NCBI GenBank assembly: GCA_041498815.1
Contig: JBGQJC010000014.1
Location: 1 to 49,502 of the forward strand
Origin: DATDPM01 sp041498815
GTDB taxonomy: Bacteria > Pseudomonadota > Alphaproteobacteria > DATDPM01
Length of the DNA: 49,502 nt
Direction of reading: 5' to 3'
Made by a program: the position numbers and the translations under genes. Positions 1-11,455 of this stretch are shown here, one piece after another. The first letter of the stretch is position 1. Every line of letters starts with the position of its first letter. The notes beneath the pieces were generated by a model. That model had not been told where the DNA came from and searched no databases. It saw only the letters and a program-made list of their open reading frames with translations.

Positions 1-1068
1 GCTCCAAGGGCAATACAACCGGTGAGGTGGTGTTCAACACTGCCATGACCGGCTATCAGGAGGTCCTCACCGATCCCTCCTATTCACGCCAGATCGTGAC
101 ACTGACCTATCCGCATATCGGCAACACCGGCACCAATCCCGAGGACATCGAGACCACGACGCCCGCCGCCCGCGGCCTCATCCTGCGCGCGGATATTTCG
201 GCGCCGTCCAATTTCCGCGCCACCCGGTCGCTCGACGATTGGCTGAAGTCTTATGGCCTCATCGGCATCAGCGGCGTGGACACGCGGCGCCTGACCCGGC
301 GCCTGCGCGACCTGGGTGCGGTCAACGGCGTCGTCTGCCATGACGCGCCGGGCAAGATCGATCTCGATCGCCTCAAGGCGCGCGCCTTGGCGGCTCCCAG
401 CATGGAAGGCCTCGATCTCGCCCGCGGGGTGAGCTGCCTGCAGACCTATGAATGGACCGAGGCGCTATGGATTCCGGGCCGGGGCTATGGCCGCCTCGAA
501 GAACCGCGCCACCACGTCGTCGCCGTCGATTACGGGGCGAAACGGAATATTCTCCGCTGCCTCGCCGCCAGCGGCTGCCGGGTCACGGTGGTCCCGGCGA
601 CCGCGACGGCGGAAGAGATTTTGCCGCGCAAGCCCGACGGCGTGTTCCTGTCCAATGGGCCGGGCGACCCGGCGGCAACCGGTGAGTACGCGGTTCCCGT
701 GATCCACGCCCTGGTCCGATCCGGAATCCCGGTTTTCGGAATCTGCCTCGGCCATCAGATGCTGGCCCTGGCCTTGGGCGGGCGTACCGAGAAAATGCAC
801 CACGGCCACCGCGGCGCCAATCATCCGGTCAAGGACCTCGAGACCGGCAAGGTCGAGATCACCAGCCAGAACCACGGCTTCATGGTGCCGGTAGATAGCC
901 TTCCGTCCGGCGTCATCCCGACGCACGTCTCTTTGTTTGATAACACGCTCGAAGGGCTGCGCCTCGAGGGCAAGCCGGTGTTCTCGGTGCAGTACCATCC
1001 GGAGGCTTCGCCCGGTCCCCAGGACAGCCGCTATCTGTTCGACCGGTTCGTGAAGTTGATGGACCAGA

Positions 1069-1076
<8 letters not shown>
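1..1076 (+). CDS. carA: Carbamoyl-phosphate synthase small subunit (5'-truncated by window edge)
   Basis: Glutaminase subunit of carbamoyl-phosphate synthase: it hydrolyses glutamine and channels ammonia to CarB, giving carbamoyl phosphate for pyrimidine and arginine synthesis in the cytoplasm. The frame is open from base 3 and runs off the left edge. The first visible residues (SKGNTTGEVVFNTAM) match CarA shortly after its start, so only about 20-30 residues are missing. The C-terminal half is a class I glutamine amidotransferase: nucleophile Cys in GICLGHQ and the His-Glu pair in QYHPEASPG. The stop overlaps the carB start by 8 bases (ATGCCTAA), indicating translational coupling of the two subunits. 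Identification is secure. Confidence 0.97.
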
Positions 1077-4362
<3,286 letters not shown>

Positions 4363-4386
4363 TCCCGGCCCGGTTTTGGCCCGGAT

Positions 4387-4415
4387 TTGACGGCGCGGGC
4401 CAAAGCGCCGAAAAT
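4387..4415 (+). promoter_or_regulatory. Candidate sigma-70 promoter for greA
   Basis: TTGACG at 4387-4392 (5 of 6 to the -35 consensus) is followed after exactly 17 bases by GAAAAT at 4410-4415 (4 of 6 to TATAAT). It lies in the 97-base gap after carB and would start transcription some 35-40 bases before the greA ATG. The call rests on sequence match only. Confidence 0.4.
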
Positions 4416-4459
4416 GTCCACCAACCCTTTACAATCTCCCGGAAAGCCCGATAGCCGAA

Positions 4460-4933
4460 ATGAACAAATTCCCAATGACCGAGGACGGGCTGAACCGCCT
4501 GAAGGCGGAGCTCGATCGTTTAAAGTCGGTCGAGCGGCCGAGCATCATTCGCGCCATCGCCGAGGCCCGAACCCACGGGGATTTGTCGGAAAACGCCGAG
4601 TACCACGCCGCCCGCGAGCGCCAAAGCTTCATCGAAGGCCGCCTCGCGGACCTCGAATCCAAGATCCGCCATGCCGAGGTGATCGACGTTTCCAAGCTCT
4701 CGGGCAAGGCGGTGAAATTCGGCGCCACCGTGAAGCTCTCCGACGAAGACACCGACGAGACCACGACCTACCGCATCGTCGGCGCCGACGAGGCCGACAT
4801 CAGCGAAGGCTTGCTCTCCATCACCTCGCCGCTGGCCCAGGCCCTGATCGGCAAGGAGAAGGGCGACAGCGTGGTGGTGAATGCGCCAAGCGGCGCCAAG
4901 TCCTACGAAATCATTTCCGTGAAATACCTCTGA
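4460..4933 (+). CDS. greA: Transcription elongation factor GreA
   Basis: GreA enters the RNA polymerase secondary channel and stimulates cleavage of backtracked RNA, rescuing stalled complexes. The 157-residue length is the family norm. Residues 1-75 form the coiled-coil finger; the acidic tip is seen in HGDLSENAEYHAARERQ, which carries the conserved Asp and Glu that position the catalytic Mg2+. Residues about 80-157 form the FKBP-like C-terminal domain ending in ISVKYL. The ATG at 4460 is chosen because MNKFPMTEDGLNRLKAEL matches GreA N-termini. It is convergent with the Lrp-type gene. Confidence 0.98.
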   Translation: MNKFPMTEDGLNRLKAELDRLKSVERPSIIRAIAEARTHGDLSENAEYHAARERQSFIEGRLADLESKIRHAEVIDVSKLSGKAVKFGATVKLSDEDTDETTTYRIVGADEADISEGLLSITSPLAQALIGKEKGDSVVVNAPSGAKSYEIISVKYL

Positions 4934-4965
4934 GGCGGCCGCCCCGCGGCGTCCCCCGGCAAAGG

Positions 4966-5502
4966 CTAAGGCTGGCGCGCCGCCCTTTGTTCCGCGCGCG
5001 GCGCCCGGTTGGGGCGAACGGCGGCCTTATCGGCGTCGATCGGAATGCCGGGAAGGTTCTTCGAAGCCCGGATGGCCAAGGCCGACTTCACATGGGCCAC
5101 ATTGGGGGCGGTGGTGAGCTTGGTGGTGACGAATCGCTGATAGGCGTCCCAGTCGGCGGCGACGATCTTCAGCAGGAAATCGGTTTCTCCCGCCAGCATG
5201 TGGCATTCGCGGACCTCGGGCCAGCGTTGCGCCAACTCCTCGAAGGCGTTGAGGTCGGACTCGGCCTGGCTGGCGAGGCCCACCTGGGCGAACACCGTCA
5301 CCGAGAAACCCAGCGCTTCGGGGTTGAGCGAGGCGTGAAACCCGCGCACAAATCCGGCGCGCTCCAAGGCGCGAACCCGGCGCAGACAAGGCGGCGGCGT
5401 GATCCCGGCGCGGCGCGCCAGTTCCACATTCGTCATGCGGCCGTCGTCCTGCAGATCCCTGAGGATCGAGAGATCGACACGATCGAGTTTGACTCGTTCC
5501 AT
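4966..5502 (-). CDS. Lrp/AsnC-family transcriptional regulator
   Basis: A feast/famine-type regulator of 178 residues. An N-terminal winged HTH (about residues 3-60: LDRVDLSILRDLQDDGRMTNVELARRAG, then PPCLRRVRALE as recognition helix) precedes a RAM ligand-binding/oligomerisation domain (about 65-145). The tail after NLPGIPIDADKA is longer than usual, rich in Arg/Ala and probably disordered. The start at 5502 is preferred over the in-frame codon at 5523 because AGGGAG lies 7 bases upstream of it. It is transcribed divergently from the ELM1-like gene, and the shared upstream region contains a perfect AT-rich palindrome (5564-5576) that could be its operator. The ligand cannot be read from the sequence. 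Confidence 0.93.
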   Translation of the reverse strand: MERVKLDRVDLSILRDLQDDGRMTNVELARRAGITPPPCLRRVRALERAGFVRGFHASLNPEALGFSVTVFAQVGLASQAESDLNAFEELAQRWPEVRECHMLAGETDFLLKIVAADWDAYQRFVTTKLTTAPNVAHVKSALAIRASKNLPGIPIDADKAAVRPNRAPRAEQRAARQP

Positions 5503-5563
5503 GGCCCGGCTCCCTGGCCCCAATTCCAGCCGGCAAAGTATATTCCCGGCCCCGCCGGATGGG

Positions 5564-5576
5564 GAAATAATATTTC
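5564..5576. promoter_or_regulatory. 13-bp palindrome, candidate Lrp-type operator
   Basis: GAAATAATATTTC is a perfect odd palindrome (GAAATA-A-TATTTC) in the 183-base divergent region between the Lrp-type gene and the ELM1-like gene. It is a conspicuous AT-rich island in very GC-rich sequence. Lrp/AsnC proteins commonly bind AT-rich dyads of about this size and autoregulate. That this one does so is inference from position and symmetry. Confidence 0.4.
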
Positions 5577-5685
5577 AAAAACCCCGGCCGCCCCCCGGTG
5601 ACGCGGCGAATTGCCGCCTCCCGGGGCCAAGGGGTTTGCTTGCCGGGGCGTGAGGGCACTTCCATAGTCCCGGCCGGGGGGGACG

Positions 5686-6666
5686 ATGGACGCTGGTAAT
5701 GGATTGCGGTGCTGGGTGGTGACCGACGGCTCGCCCGGCATGGAAAACCAGGCCCTGGGCCTGGCCCGGGCGCTCGGCCTCGCACCCGAGATCAAGCGCC
5801 TCAAAAATCGGATTCCCTGGCGCTGGCTCCCGCCGCCCTTGTGGCTGTGGCCGCTTGCGGCTCCCGGGGCGGGCGGCGACCGGCTAGGGCCGCCGTGGCC
5901 GGACGTCTTGATCGCGACCGGCCGGCATAGCGTTGCGCCCGCTTTGGCCGTGAAGCAACGAAGCCCCGCCACCTTCGCCATTCAGATTCAAAACCCGGGC
6001 CTGTTGCGTCACCGGTTCGATGTCGTCGTGGCGCCCCTTCACGATGCGATCGAGGGCGTCAACGTCATCGCCACCAAGGGCTCGCTTCACGGCATCACGC
6101 CGGAGCGCCTCGCCGAAGCCGCGGCGCAGTTCGGCCCCAGGCTCGCCCGCCTGCCGCATCCTCTGGTCGCGGTCCTGGTCGGCGGCGACAACAAGGCCTA
6201 TCGCCTGACGCCCGGCCTCACGCGGCGTTTGTGCGTGCAATTGGCGGCGCTGGTAAAAAACCACGGCGCCGGTCTTGCGATTACGCCGTCGCGGCGCACC
6301 GGAGCGGCGAACGAGGCGCTATTGCGCGAGAAGCTCGGGCCTTTGGGCGCCGAAATCTGGGACGGCAGCGGGGAAAATCCCTATCTCGGCTATCTCGCCG
6401 CCGCCGATGCCATCGTGGCGACCTCGGATTCGGTCAACATGGTCTCGGAGGCGTGTTCGACCGGAAAGCCGGTATATGTTTTCGACCTTGCCGGCGGGTC
6501 GGCCAAATTCCGCCGCTTCCACGGGCGGCTGCGCGCCGAGGGGTTGACGCGGCCCTTCGATGGGACGCTGGACTTCTGGCGCTATGCGCCGCTCGACGAT
6601 ACCGCGCGGGTGGCGGCGGCGATTCAGGTGCTACTGGCCGCCTGGCGGATGCGGACCGCCGCATGA
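5686..6666 (+). CDS. ELM1/GtrOC1-like family protein (putative glycosyltransferase fold)
   Basis: A 326-residue protein of the family named after plant mitochondrial fission factor ELM1 and common in alphaproteobacteria. Recognisable blocks are the N-terminal WVVTDGSPGMENQALGLARALG, PDVLIATGRHSVAPAL, LVAVLVGGDNKAYRL, GENPYLGYLAAADAIVATSDSVNMVSEA and GKPVYVFDLAGGSAKFRRFH. The last two resemble the nucleotide-sugar binding half of GT-B glycosyltransferases. The family is therefore usually treated as a putative glycosyltransferase acting on cell-surface material, but no substrate is known. It is followed by a 2OG-Fe(II) oxygenase and a large orphan on the same strand. Family assignment is firm; function is not. 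Confidence 0.88.
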   Translation: MDAGNGLRCWVVTDGSPGMENQALGLARALGLAPEIKRLKNRIPWRWLPPPLWLWPLAAPGAGGDRLGPPWPDVLIATGRHSVAPALAVKQRSPATFAIQIQNPGLLRHRFDVVVAPLHDAIEGVNVIATKGSLHGITPERLAEAAAQFGPRLARLPHPLVAVLVGGDNKAYRLTPGLTRRLCVQLAALVKNHGAGLAITPSRRTGAANEALLREKLGPLGAEIWDGSGENPYLGYLAAADAIVATSDSVNMVSEACSTGKPVYVFDLAGGSAKFRRFHGRLRAEGLTRPFDGTLDFWRYAPLDDTARVAAAIQVLLAAWRMRTAA

Positions 6667-6758
6667 GGCTTGCCGATGGGTATCGATCTTTGGATGTTGA
6701 TCTTTGCCGGTCCGGTTTCTTTAATGAACGCGCCGCAATGACGTAAGGAATGAGCGGG

Positions 6759-7382
6759 ATGCCGGTATTCGATTTGGCCGCCTTGGAGCACACGCCGCTC
6801 AAGCGCGATCCCTTCGATTATGTGATCGTCCCGCGATTCGTGCATGGCGATCCCCTGGCCGCGCTCAATCGCGATTTTCCGCGCATTGCCAAGCCCGGAA
6901 GCTTCCCGCCGGAAAGACTCGACTTCGGCCCCGCCTTCCAAGAGATGCTCGACGAGTTCGCCACGGCTAAAGTCCGCGCCGCCTTCGAGCGCAAGTTCGG
7001 CGTCGATCTCGCCAACCGCCCGTTGATGGCGACCGTGCGTGGGCGTTGTCAGCAAAAGGACGGCCGCATCCACACCGACACCAAAAGCAAGATCGTCACC
7101 GTCCTCATCTATCTCAATTCCCAATGGGAGGAACCGGGCGGGCGGCTGCGGCTCTTGCGCGCGAAGGACGACATCGAGAATTATTTCGCCGAGGTGCCGC
7201 CCGACGAAGGCACGCTCCTGGCCTTCCGCCGCGGCGAGAACACCTTCCACGGCCACAAGCCCTTCGTCGGCGAGCGCCGCGTCATCCAATTCAACTGGGT
7301 GACCGATGCCGGAACAGTGTGGCGCGAAAACCTGCGCCACCGTCTCTCCGCCTGGTTCAAGGGCACGGACGCTTATGCCTGA
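6759..7382 (+). CDS. 2OG-Fe(II) oxygenase family protein
   Basis: A 207-residue non-haem iron dioxygenase with a jelly-roll fold. The iron facial triad is visible: H105-x-D107 in GRIHTDTKSK and the distal H164 in NTFHGHKPF, followed nine residues later by R173/R174 (GERRVIQF), expected to bind the 2-oxoglutarate carboxylate. The middle contains TVLIYLNSQWEEPGGRLRLL, typical of prolyl-4-hydroxylase-like enzymes. I chose the ATG at 6759 because AAGGA at 6745-6749 stands 9 bases before it; the in-frame ATG at 6750 would touch that sequence. The substrate is unknown; it may modify a protein or small molecule. It lies between the ELM1-like gene and the 645-residue orphan. Confidence 0.85.
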   Translation: MPVFDLAALEHTPLKRDPFDYVIVPRFVHGDPLAALNRDFPRIAKPGSFPPERLDFGPAFQEMLDEFATAKVRAAFERKFGVDLANRPLMATVRGRCQQKDGRIHTDTKSKIVTVLIYLNSQWEEPGGRLRLLRAKDDIENYFAEVPPDEGTLLAFRRGENTFHGHKPFVGERRVIQFNWVTDAGTVWRENLRHRLSAWFKGTDAYA

Positions 7383-7454
7383 AACCCGGATTAGACGAGG
7401 TTTCCCGTACCTTGCCTGCTGGCGGCGGGGGGCCTGAAAGGCTAGGCTCCCGCC

Positions 7455-9392
7455 ATGGCCCTCACCATCGAAACCTACACCAATCCCGGCGCCAAGGGCT
7501 GGCGCCCCGGCAATAATATCGGCGGGTCGACGCTGTTCAAGGCGCTGGGCCACCCGCTGGTGGCGGCGCGCGCGCGGAGCTTGCGGGAACGGTTGGCTGC
7601 ATCGGGGCCGCTCGCGATCTACGACCCGGTGGATCAGGCGGGCTGCTTCGACGCCTTCTACGGGCTGAGCGATCTCGACATCGCCGGAGTCTACGTCCAA
7701 AAAATCGAAGACGCGGGTTCGATGCGCCTGGGGCGGACGGCAAAGCCGGTGACGGAATTGGGCGACGCCCCGACGGTGCTGATCGCCGCCTTCGACGCGC
7801 ACAAGCTCGCCGATCAGATCCGCGATTTGATCCCGAAAGGCGCCGAACTCGTCACCTTCGACGAGCTCAGGCTTCCCGACGACATGCTCTCGAACCGGCG
7901 CAACTACCTCGACCCGCTCAATTTCGCCACCAACTTCGGTTTTCTGCGCGATCAGGACGGCCACCACACCACCGTCTCCTCGGCGAATTATTGGTCGGGT
8001 TACGGCGCCAAGGATCCCGAGCTGTGGCTGTGCCTGTTCGACGCCGGCGGAACCAAGCTTGCGGAATGGCGCGAACCGTTGAACGGCACCCATTCCCTGT
8101 TCCGAATCGACAGCGGCGAGGTGCGCGCGCGTTTCGGCCTTCCCGGTTTCACCGGCTCGCTGTTCATGCATGCGCTGCGCGTCGCCGGACACGACGTGGT
8201 CAAATACGCCCTCGACATCTCGAGCGACGACGGGCTCGCGTTTTCCTGCACCCACGACGCCAACGCCTGGCCGGCCGATCTTTATGCCGGCCTGCCCGCG
8301 CCCAAAGAGGGCGAACGGGTGATCCTGTGGATTCAAAACAGCCACCCGGTTGCCATTCCGCCCGGGGGCATCGGGCTCAATATCATGGGCTCCCAGGACG
8401 TGAGCTGGCTCGACGCGAGTATTCCGGCCTTCGGCACCTACGCGCTCGATGTCGGCGCGGTGCTGCCCGAAGCGCGCTGGCCGAATCAGATCGAGGTCCA
8501 GGCCGGCCGCTATTTCGTGCGCCCGCGCTACGAGGTGATCAAGGCCGACGGGCGGCGGCGCATCGGCCACGCCAATGTCGAGCGCACGGACCTGACCCCC
8601 GATCCGCGCATTCCCGAGCTCTCCAGGGTTTTGGGCAAGGGCTATCTCCTGCCGCTTCCGGTGCCGCCGGTGTCCTCGTTCCGCACCGAAGTGCTCGCGA
8701 CACCCATGGCGACCTGCCAGCACGAGCTGCCGCTCGCGGTGACGCTTTACGATGCCTCGGGGAAAGAAATGGCGCGGCGCTTCCTGGGGCGCTTGGCCCG
8801 GCGCGACAGCGCGCCGGTGGATGTCACGGCCTGGCTCGATGAACTCGGGGCGGCGTTGCCCTCGGGCTACGGCCACGTCGAATTTACTTATGATTTCCGC
8901 GAGGGCGGCGAAGCCGACGGCTGGCTCCACGGCTTCGGCCGCTATGAGCAACTGGCCAGCCATCATGTCGCCGAAACCATCTTCGGCGCCCATATCTACA
9001 ACACGCCGATCGTGTACAAGGACGAGCCCCAGTCCTACGCCGCGAAACCGCCGGGACTGACGACGCGGCTTTTCCTGCGCCTCGGCGATGCGCCGCTGGA
9101 CACGCTTTGCCATCTCATTTATCCGGCATCGCTGCCCTGGCGCGCGCATTCCTCGACGGTGTTGAGTCTTTGCAACAAGAGCGGGGCCGAGATCGCGCGG
9201 CGCGAGATCGCCATTGCCTGCGGCGGCAGCCTGTTCTGGCGGGCGAGCGACCTCTTTCATGCCGGCGAGCGGGCCGAGGCGGGCAATGGGGCCTATGTCC
9301 TGGTGGTCGATTCGACCTGCCGGCTGTTCGGATTCCATGGCCTGATCGACGGCGACCGCGCCTTCAGCCTCGACCACATGTTCGGATTCTGA
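7455..9392 (+). CDS. Hypothetical protein, 645 residues, with three repeated beta-rich modules
   Basis: I do not recognise this gene. Codon use and GC match the neighbours, so it is a resident gene rather than a shadow frame. Residues about 50-145 look Rossmann-like (GPLAIYDPVDQ, PTVLIAAFD, GAELVTFDEL). The rest is predicted beta-rich and contains three similar segments: LWLCLFDAGGTKLAEW (190-205), LAVTLYDASGKEMARR (427-442) and VLSLCNKSGAEIARRE (569-584). Each is followed some 30-45 residues later by a Gly-aromatic strand (FTGSLFMHA, GYGHVEFTYD, GNGAYVLVVD). There is no signal peptide or membrane segment. It follows the 2OG-Fe(II) oxygenase by 72 bases on the same strand, so the two may be co-transcribed. 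Confidence 0.8.
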   Translation: MALTIETYTNPGAKGWRPGNNIGGSTLFKALGHPLVAARARSLRERLAASGPLAIYDPVDQAGCFDAFYGLSDLDIAGVYVQKIEDAGSMRLGRTAKPVTELGDAPTVLIAAFDAHKLADQIRDLIPKGAELVTFDELRLPDDMLSNRRNYLDPLNFATNFGFLRDQDGHHTTVSSANYWSGYGAKDPELWLCLFDAGGTKLAEWREPLNGTHSLFRIDSGEVRARFGLPGFTGSLFMHALRVAGHDVVKYALDISSDDGLAFSCTHDANAWPADLYAGLPAPKEGERVILWIQNSHPVAIPPGGIGLNIMGSQDVSWLDASIPAFGTYALDVGAVLPEARWPNQIEVQAGRYFVRPRYEVIKADGRRRIGHANVERTDLTPDPRIPELSRVLGKGYLLPLPVPPVSSFRTEVLATPMATCQHELPLAVTLYDASGKEMARRFLGRLARRDSAPVDVTAWLDELGAALPSGYGHVEFTYDFREGGEADGWLHGFGRYEQLASHHVAETIFGAHIYNTPIVYKDEPQSYAAKPPGLTTRLFLRLGDAPLDTLCHLIYPASLPWRAHSSTVLSLCNKSGAEIARREIAIACGGSLFWRASDLFHAGERAEAGNGAYVLVVDSTCRLFGFHGLIDGDRAFSLDHMFGF

Positions 9393-9527
9393 CGGGTACT
9401 ATAAGGACGAACTAACCTGCGACATTGTGCATCGGGTTCATAGGCCGGACCCGCCCTTGCCTCGCCCCCTGCTCCTTCCTATGTTTAGCGCCCGGCGCCG
9501 GTTTCGGCGCAGCTTCAACCGATCCGC

Positions 9528-10520
9528 ATGTCCAACCGGCATCACAGCAAAGTCTTGATTCTCGGGTCCGGCCCGGCCGGCTACACGGCGGCGATCTACG
9601 CCGCCCGCGCCAGCTTGAAGCCCATCGTCGTTGCCGGCATCCAGCCGGGCGGCCAGCTCACCATCACCACCGACGTCGAGAACTACCCCGGCTTCGCCGG
9701 CGTCATCCAGGGCCCCTGGCTGATGGAGCAGATGCGCGCCCAGGCCGAACATGTGGGAGCAAAGGTCTTCAACGATCTGGCGGTGAAAGCGGATCTCGGC
9801 CGCCGCCCGTTCGAATGCGTCGGCGACTCGGGCGACATTTACTCCGGCGACACCCTCATCATCGCGACCGGCGCCCAGGCGCGCTGGCTGGGGATCGAAA
9901 GCGAAGAGACATTCAAGGGCTTCGGCGTGTCGGCCTGCGCCACTTGCGACGGATTCTTTTTCCGCGGCCGCGAGGTCGCGGTGGTGGGCGGCGGCAACAC
10001 CGCGGTCGAAGAGGCGCTGTTTCTCACCAATCACGCGACCAAGGTCACGGTGATTCACCGCCGCGACCGCTTCCGCGCGGAAAAGATCTTGCAGGAGCGC
10101 CTGTTCCGCAATCCCAAGATTTCGGTCATCTGGGACAGCGTGGTGGACGAGGTTCTGGGTGAAGGCTCGCCGCGCGGCGTCACCGGGATCAAGACCCGCA
10201 ACGTCAAGACCGGCGAAACCCGGACTCTTCCGGTGGATGGCCTTTTCATCGCCATCGGCCATACCCCCGCGACCGAACTCTTCAAGGGGCAGATCGAGAT
10301 GGATTCGGGCGGCTATATCGTCGCCGCGCCCGAGAGCACGCGCACCAGCGTGCCGGGCGTGTTCGCCGCCGGCGACGTGCGCGATGCCGTGTACCGCCAG
10401 GCGGTTACCGCGGCCGGCACCGGATGCATGGCCGCGTTGGACGCCGAGAAGTTCCTGGCCACGCACGAGGCCGGTCTCGGCGTTGAACCCGACGCCCTGG
10501 TGCTGAGGGCCGGCGGTTAA
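9528..10520 (+). CDS. trxB: Thioredoxin-disulfide reductase
   Basis: NADPH-dependent flavoenzyme (330 residues) that keeps cytoplasmic thioredoxin reduced. Visible motifs: FAD-binding LILGSGPAGYTAAIYAARA at the N-terminus, redox-active dithiol CATC in SACATCDGFFFRGREV, NADPH-binding VVGGGNTAVEEALFL, and the C-terminal FAD motif GVFAAGDVRD. The start at 9528 gives the normal short lead-in before the first beta strand. A LysR-type regulator follows 47 bases downstream on the same strand. A hairpin with 7-base arms lies between them. Confidence 0.98.
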   Translation: MSNRHHSKVLILGSGPAGYTAAIYAARASLKPIVVAGIQPGGQLTITTDVENYPGFAGVIQGPWLMEQMRAQAEHVGAKVFNDLAVKADLGRRPFECVGDSGDIYSGDTLIIATGAQARWLGIESEETFKGFGVSACATCDGFFFRGREVAVVGGGNTAVEEALFLTNHATKVTVIHRRDRFRAEKILQERLFRNPKISVIWDSVVDEVLGEGSPRGVTGIKTRNVKTGETRTLPVDGLFIAIGHTPATELFKGQIEMDSGGYIVAAPESTRTSVPGVFAAGDVRDAVYRQAVTAAGTGCMAALDAEKFLATHEAGLGVEPDALVLRAGG

Positions 10521-10554
10521 GCGGCGGGCACCGCGATCCCTGATCTTCCGCCGC
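10521..10554 (+). other. Inverted repeat between trxB and the LysR gene
   Basis: GCGGCGG (10521-10527) and CCGCCGC (10548-10554) are perfect inverted arms separated by 20 bases, starting immediately after the trxB stop. No U-run follows, so it is not a standard intrinsic terminator. It may limit read-through or protect the trxB 3' end. Confidence 0.35.
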
Positions 10555-10567
10555 GGGGGACCGTCCC

Positions 10568-11455
10568 ATGGATTGGGACAAGCTGAGGATTTTCCACACC
10601 GTGGCCGAGGCCGGGAACTTCACCCGCGCGAGCGTGGCGCTCAACCTCAGCCAGTCGGCGATCTCGCGCCAAATCAGCGCGCTCGAGGGAAATCTCAAAG
10701 TCACGCTCTTTCACCGCCACGCCCGCGGGCTTAGGCTCACGGAACAAGGGCGGCTGCTGTTGGAAGCCACCCGCGACATCCAGACGCGCCTCAGCGCCGC
10801 CGAAGCCAAGCTCTACGAAAGCCGGGCGCAGCCCTCGGGCCCGCTACGCATCACCACCACGGTCGGGTTCGGCTCGATCTGGCTGACCCCGCGGATCACG
10901 GAATTCCTGACCCACTATCCCGACATCCAGGTCACGCTGGTCCTGGACGACCGCCAGATCGATCTCGCCATGGGCGAGGCCGACATCGCGGTCCGGATGG
11001 CCCCGCCGGTGCAGCCGAATCTGATTCAGCGCCGGCTTCTCACCGTCCGTTTCTTCGTCTATGCCGCCCAGTCCTACCTCAAGAAATTCGGCCGCCCGGA
11101 AAGCCCAGGCGAGCTCGACGATCACCGGCTCATCACTTACGCCGATTCGCTGTCGCGGGCGCCGCTTCCTAATGCGCGCTGGCTCTTGGAGCTGGGGGCC
11201 GATCCCGCCCGTCCGCGCCGGCCGATCCTGACTCTCAATACCGTCTACGGCGTGTACCGGGCGCTGCAGTGCGGGCTCGGCATCGCGGCCCTGCCCGATT
11301 ATCTGGGCCGCTCCGACCCCCAGCTCGTCCGGGTGCTGCCCGAGCTCGAAGGCAACAAGGTGGACGCCTATTTCGTCTATCCGCGGGAAATGCGTAATGC
11401 GCGGCGCGTCACCGCGTTCCGCGATTTCCTGGTGGGCAAGGTGGCGGAGGGGTAG
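10568..11455 (+). CDS. LysR-family transcriptional regulator
   Basis: A 295-residue LysR-type regulator. The N-terminal winged HTH is clear (MDWDKLRIFHTVAEAGNFTR, LNLSQSAISRQISALE, LFHRHARGLRLTEQGRLLLE; residues 1-65). A periplasmic-binding-protein-like effector domain follows (about 90-290: GPLRITTTVGFGSIWL, DIAVRM, GLGIAALPDYL). Although it directly follows trxB, its target and inducer cannot be deduced. LysR regulators usually control a divergent gene, but here the preceding gene is co-directional. Its stop (TAG, 11453-11455) directly abuts the start of the lower-GC peptidase gene, marking the left edge of the accessory segment. Confidence 0.93.
   Translation: MDWDKLRIFHTVAEAGNFTRASVALNLSQSAISRQISALEGNLKVTLFHRHARGLRLTEQGRLLLEATRDIQTRLSAAEAKLYESRAQPSGPLRITTTVGFGSIWLTPRITEFLTHYPDIQVTLVLDDRQIDLAMGEADIAVRMAPPVQPNLIQRRLLTVRFFVYAAQSYLKKFGRPESPGELDDHRLITYADSLSRAPLPNARWLLELGADPARPRRPILTLNTVYGVYRALQCGLGIAALPDYLGRSDPQLVRVLPELEGNKVDAYFVYPREMRNARRVTAFRDFLVGKVAEG

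Noticed and set aside
6624..9377. Minus-strand ORF of about 900 codons opposite the 2OG oxygenase and the 645-residue orphan
   Set aside because: Spans two plus-strand genes with recognisable start signals or domains; its own product is Arg/Gly/His-rich and motif-free.
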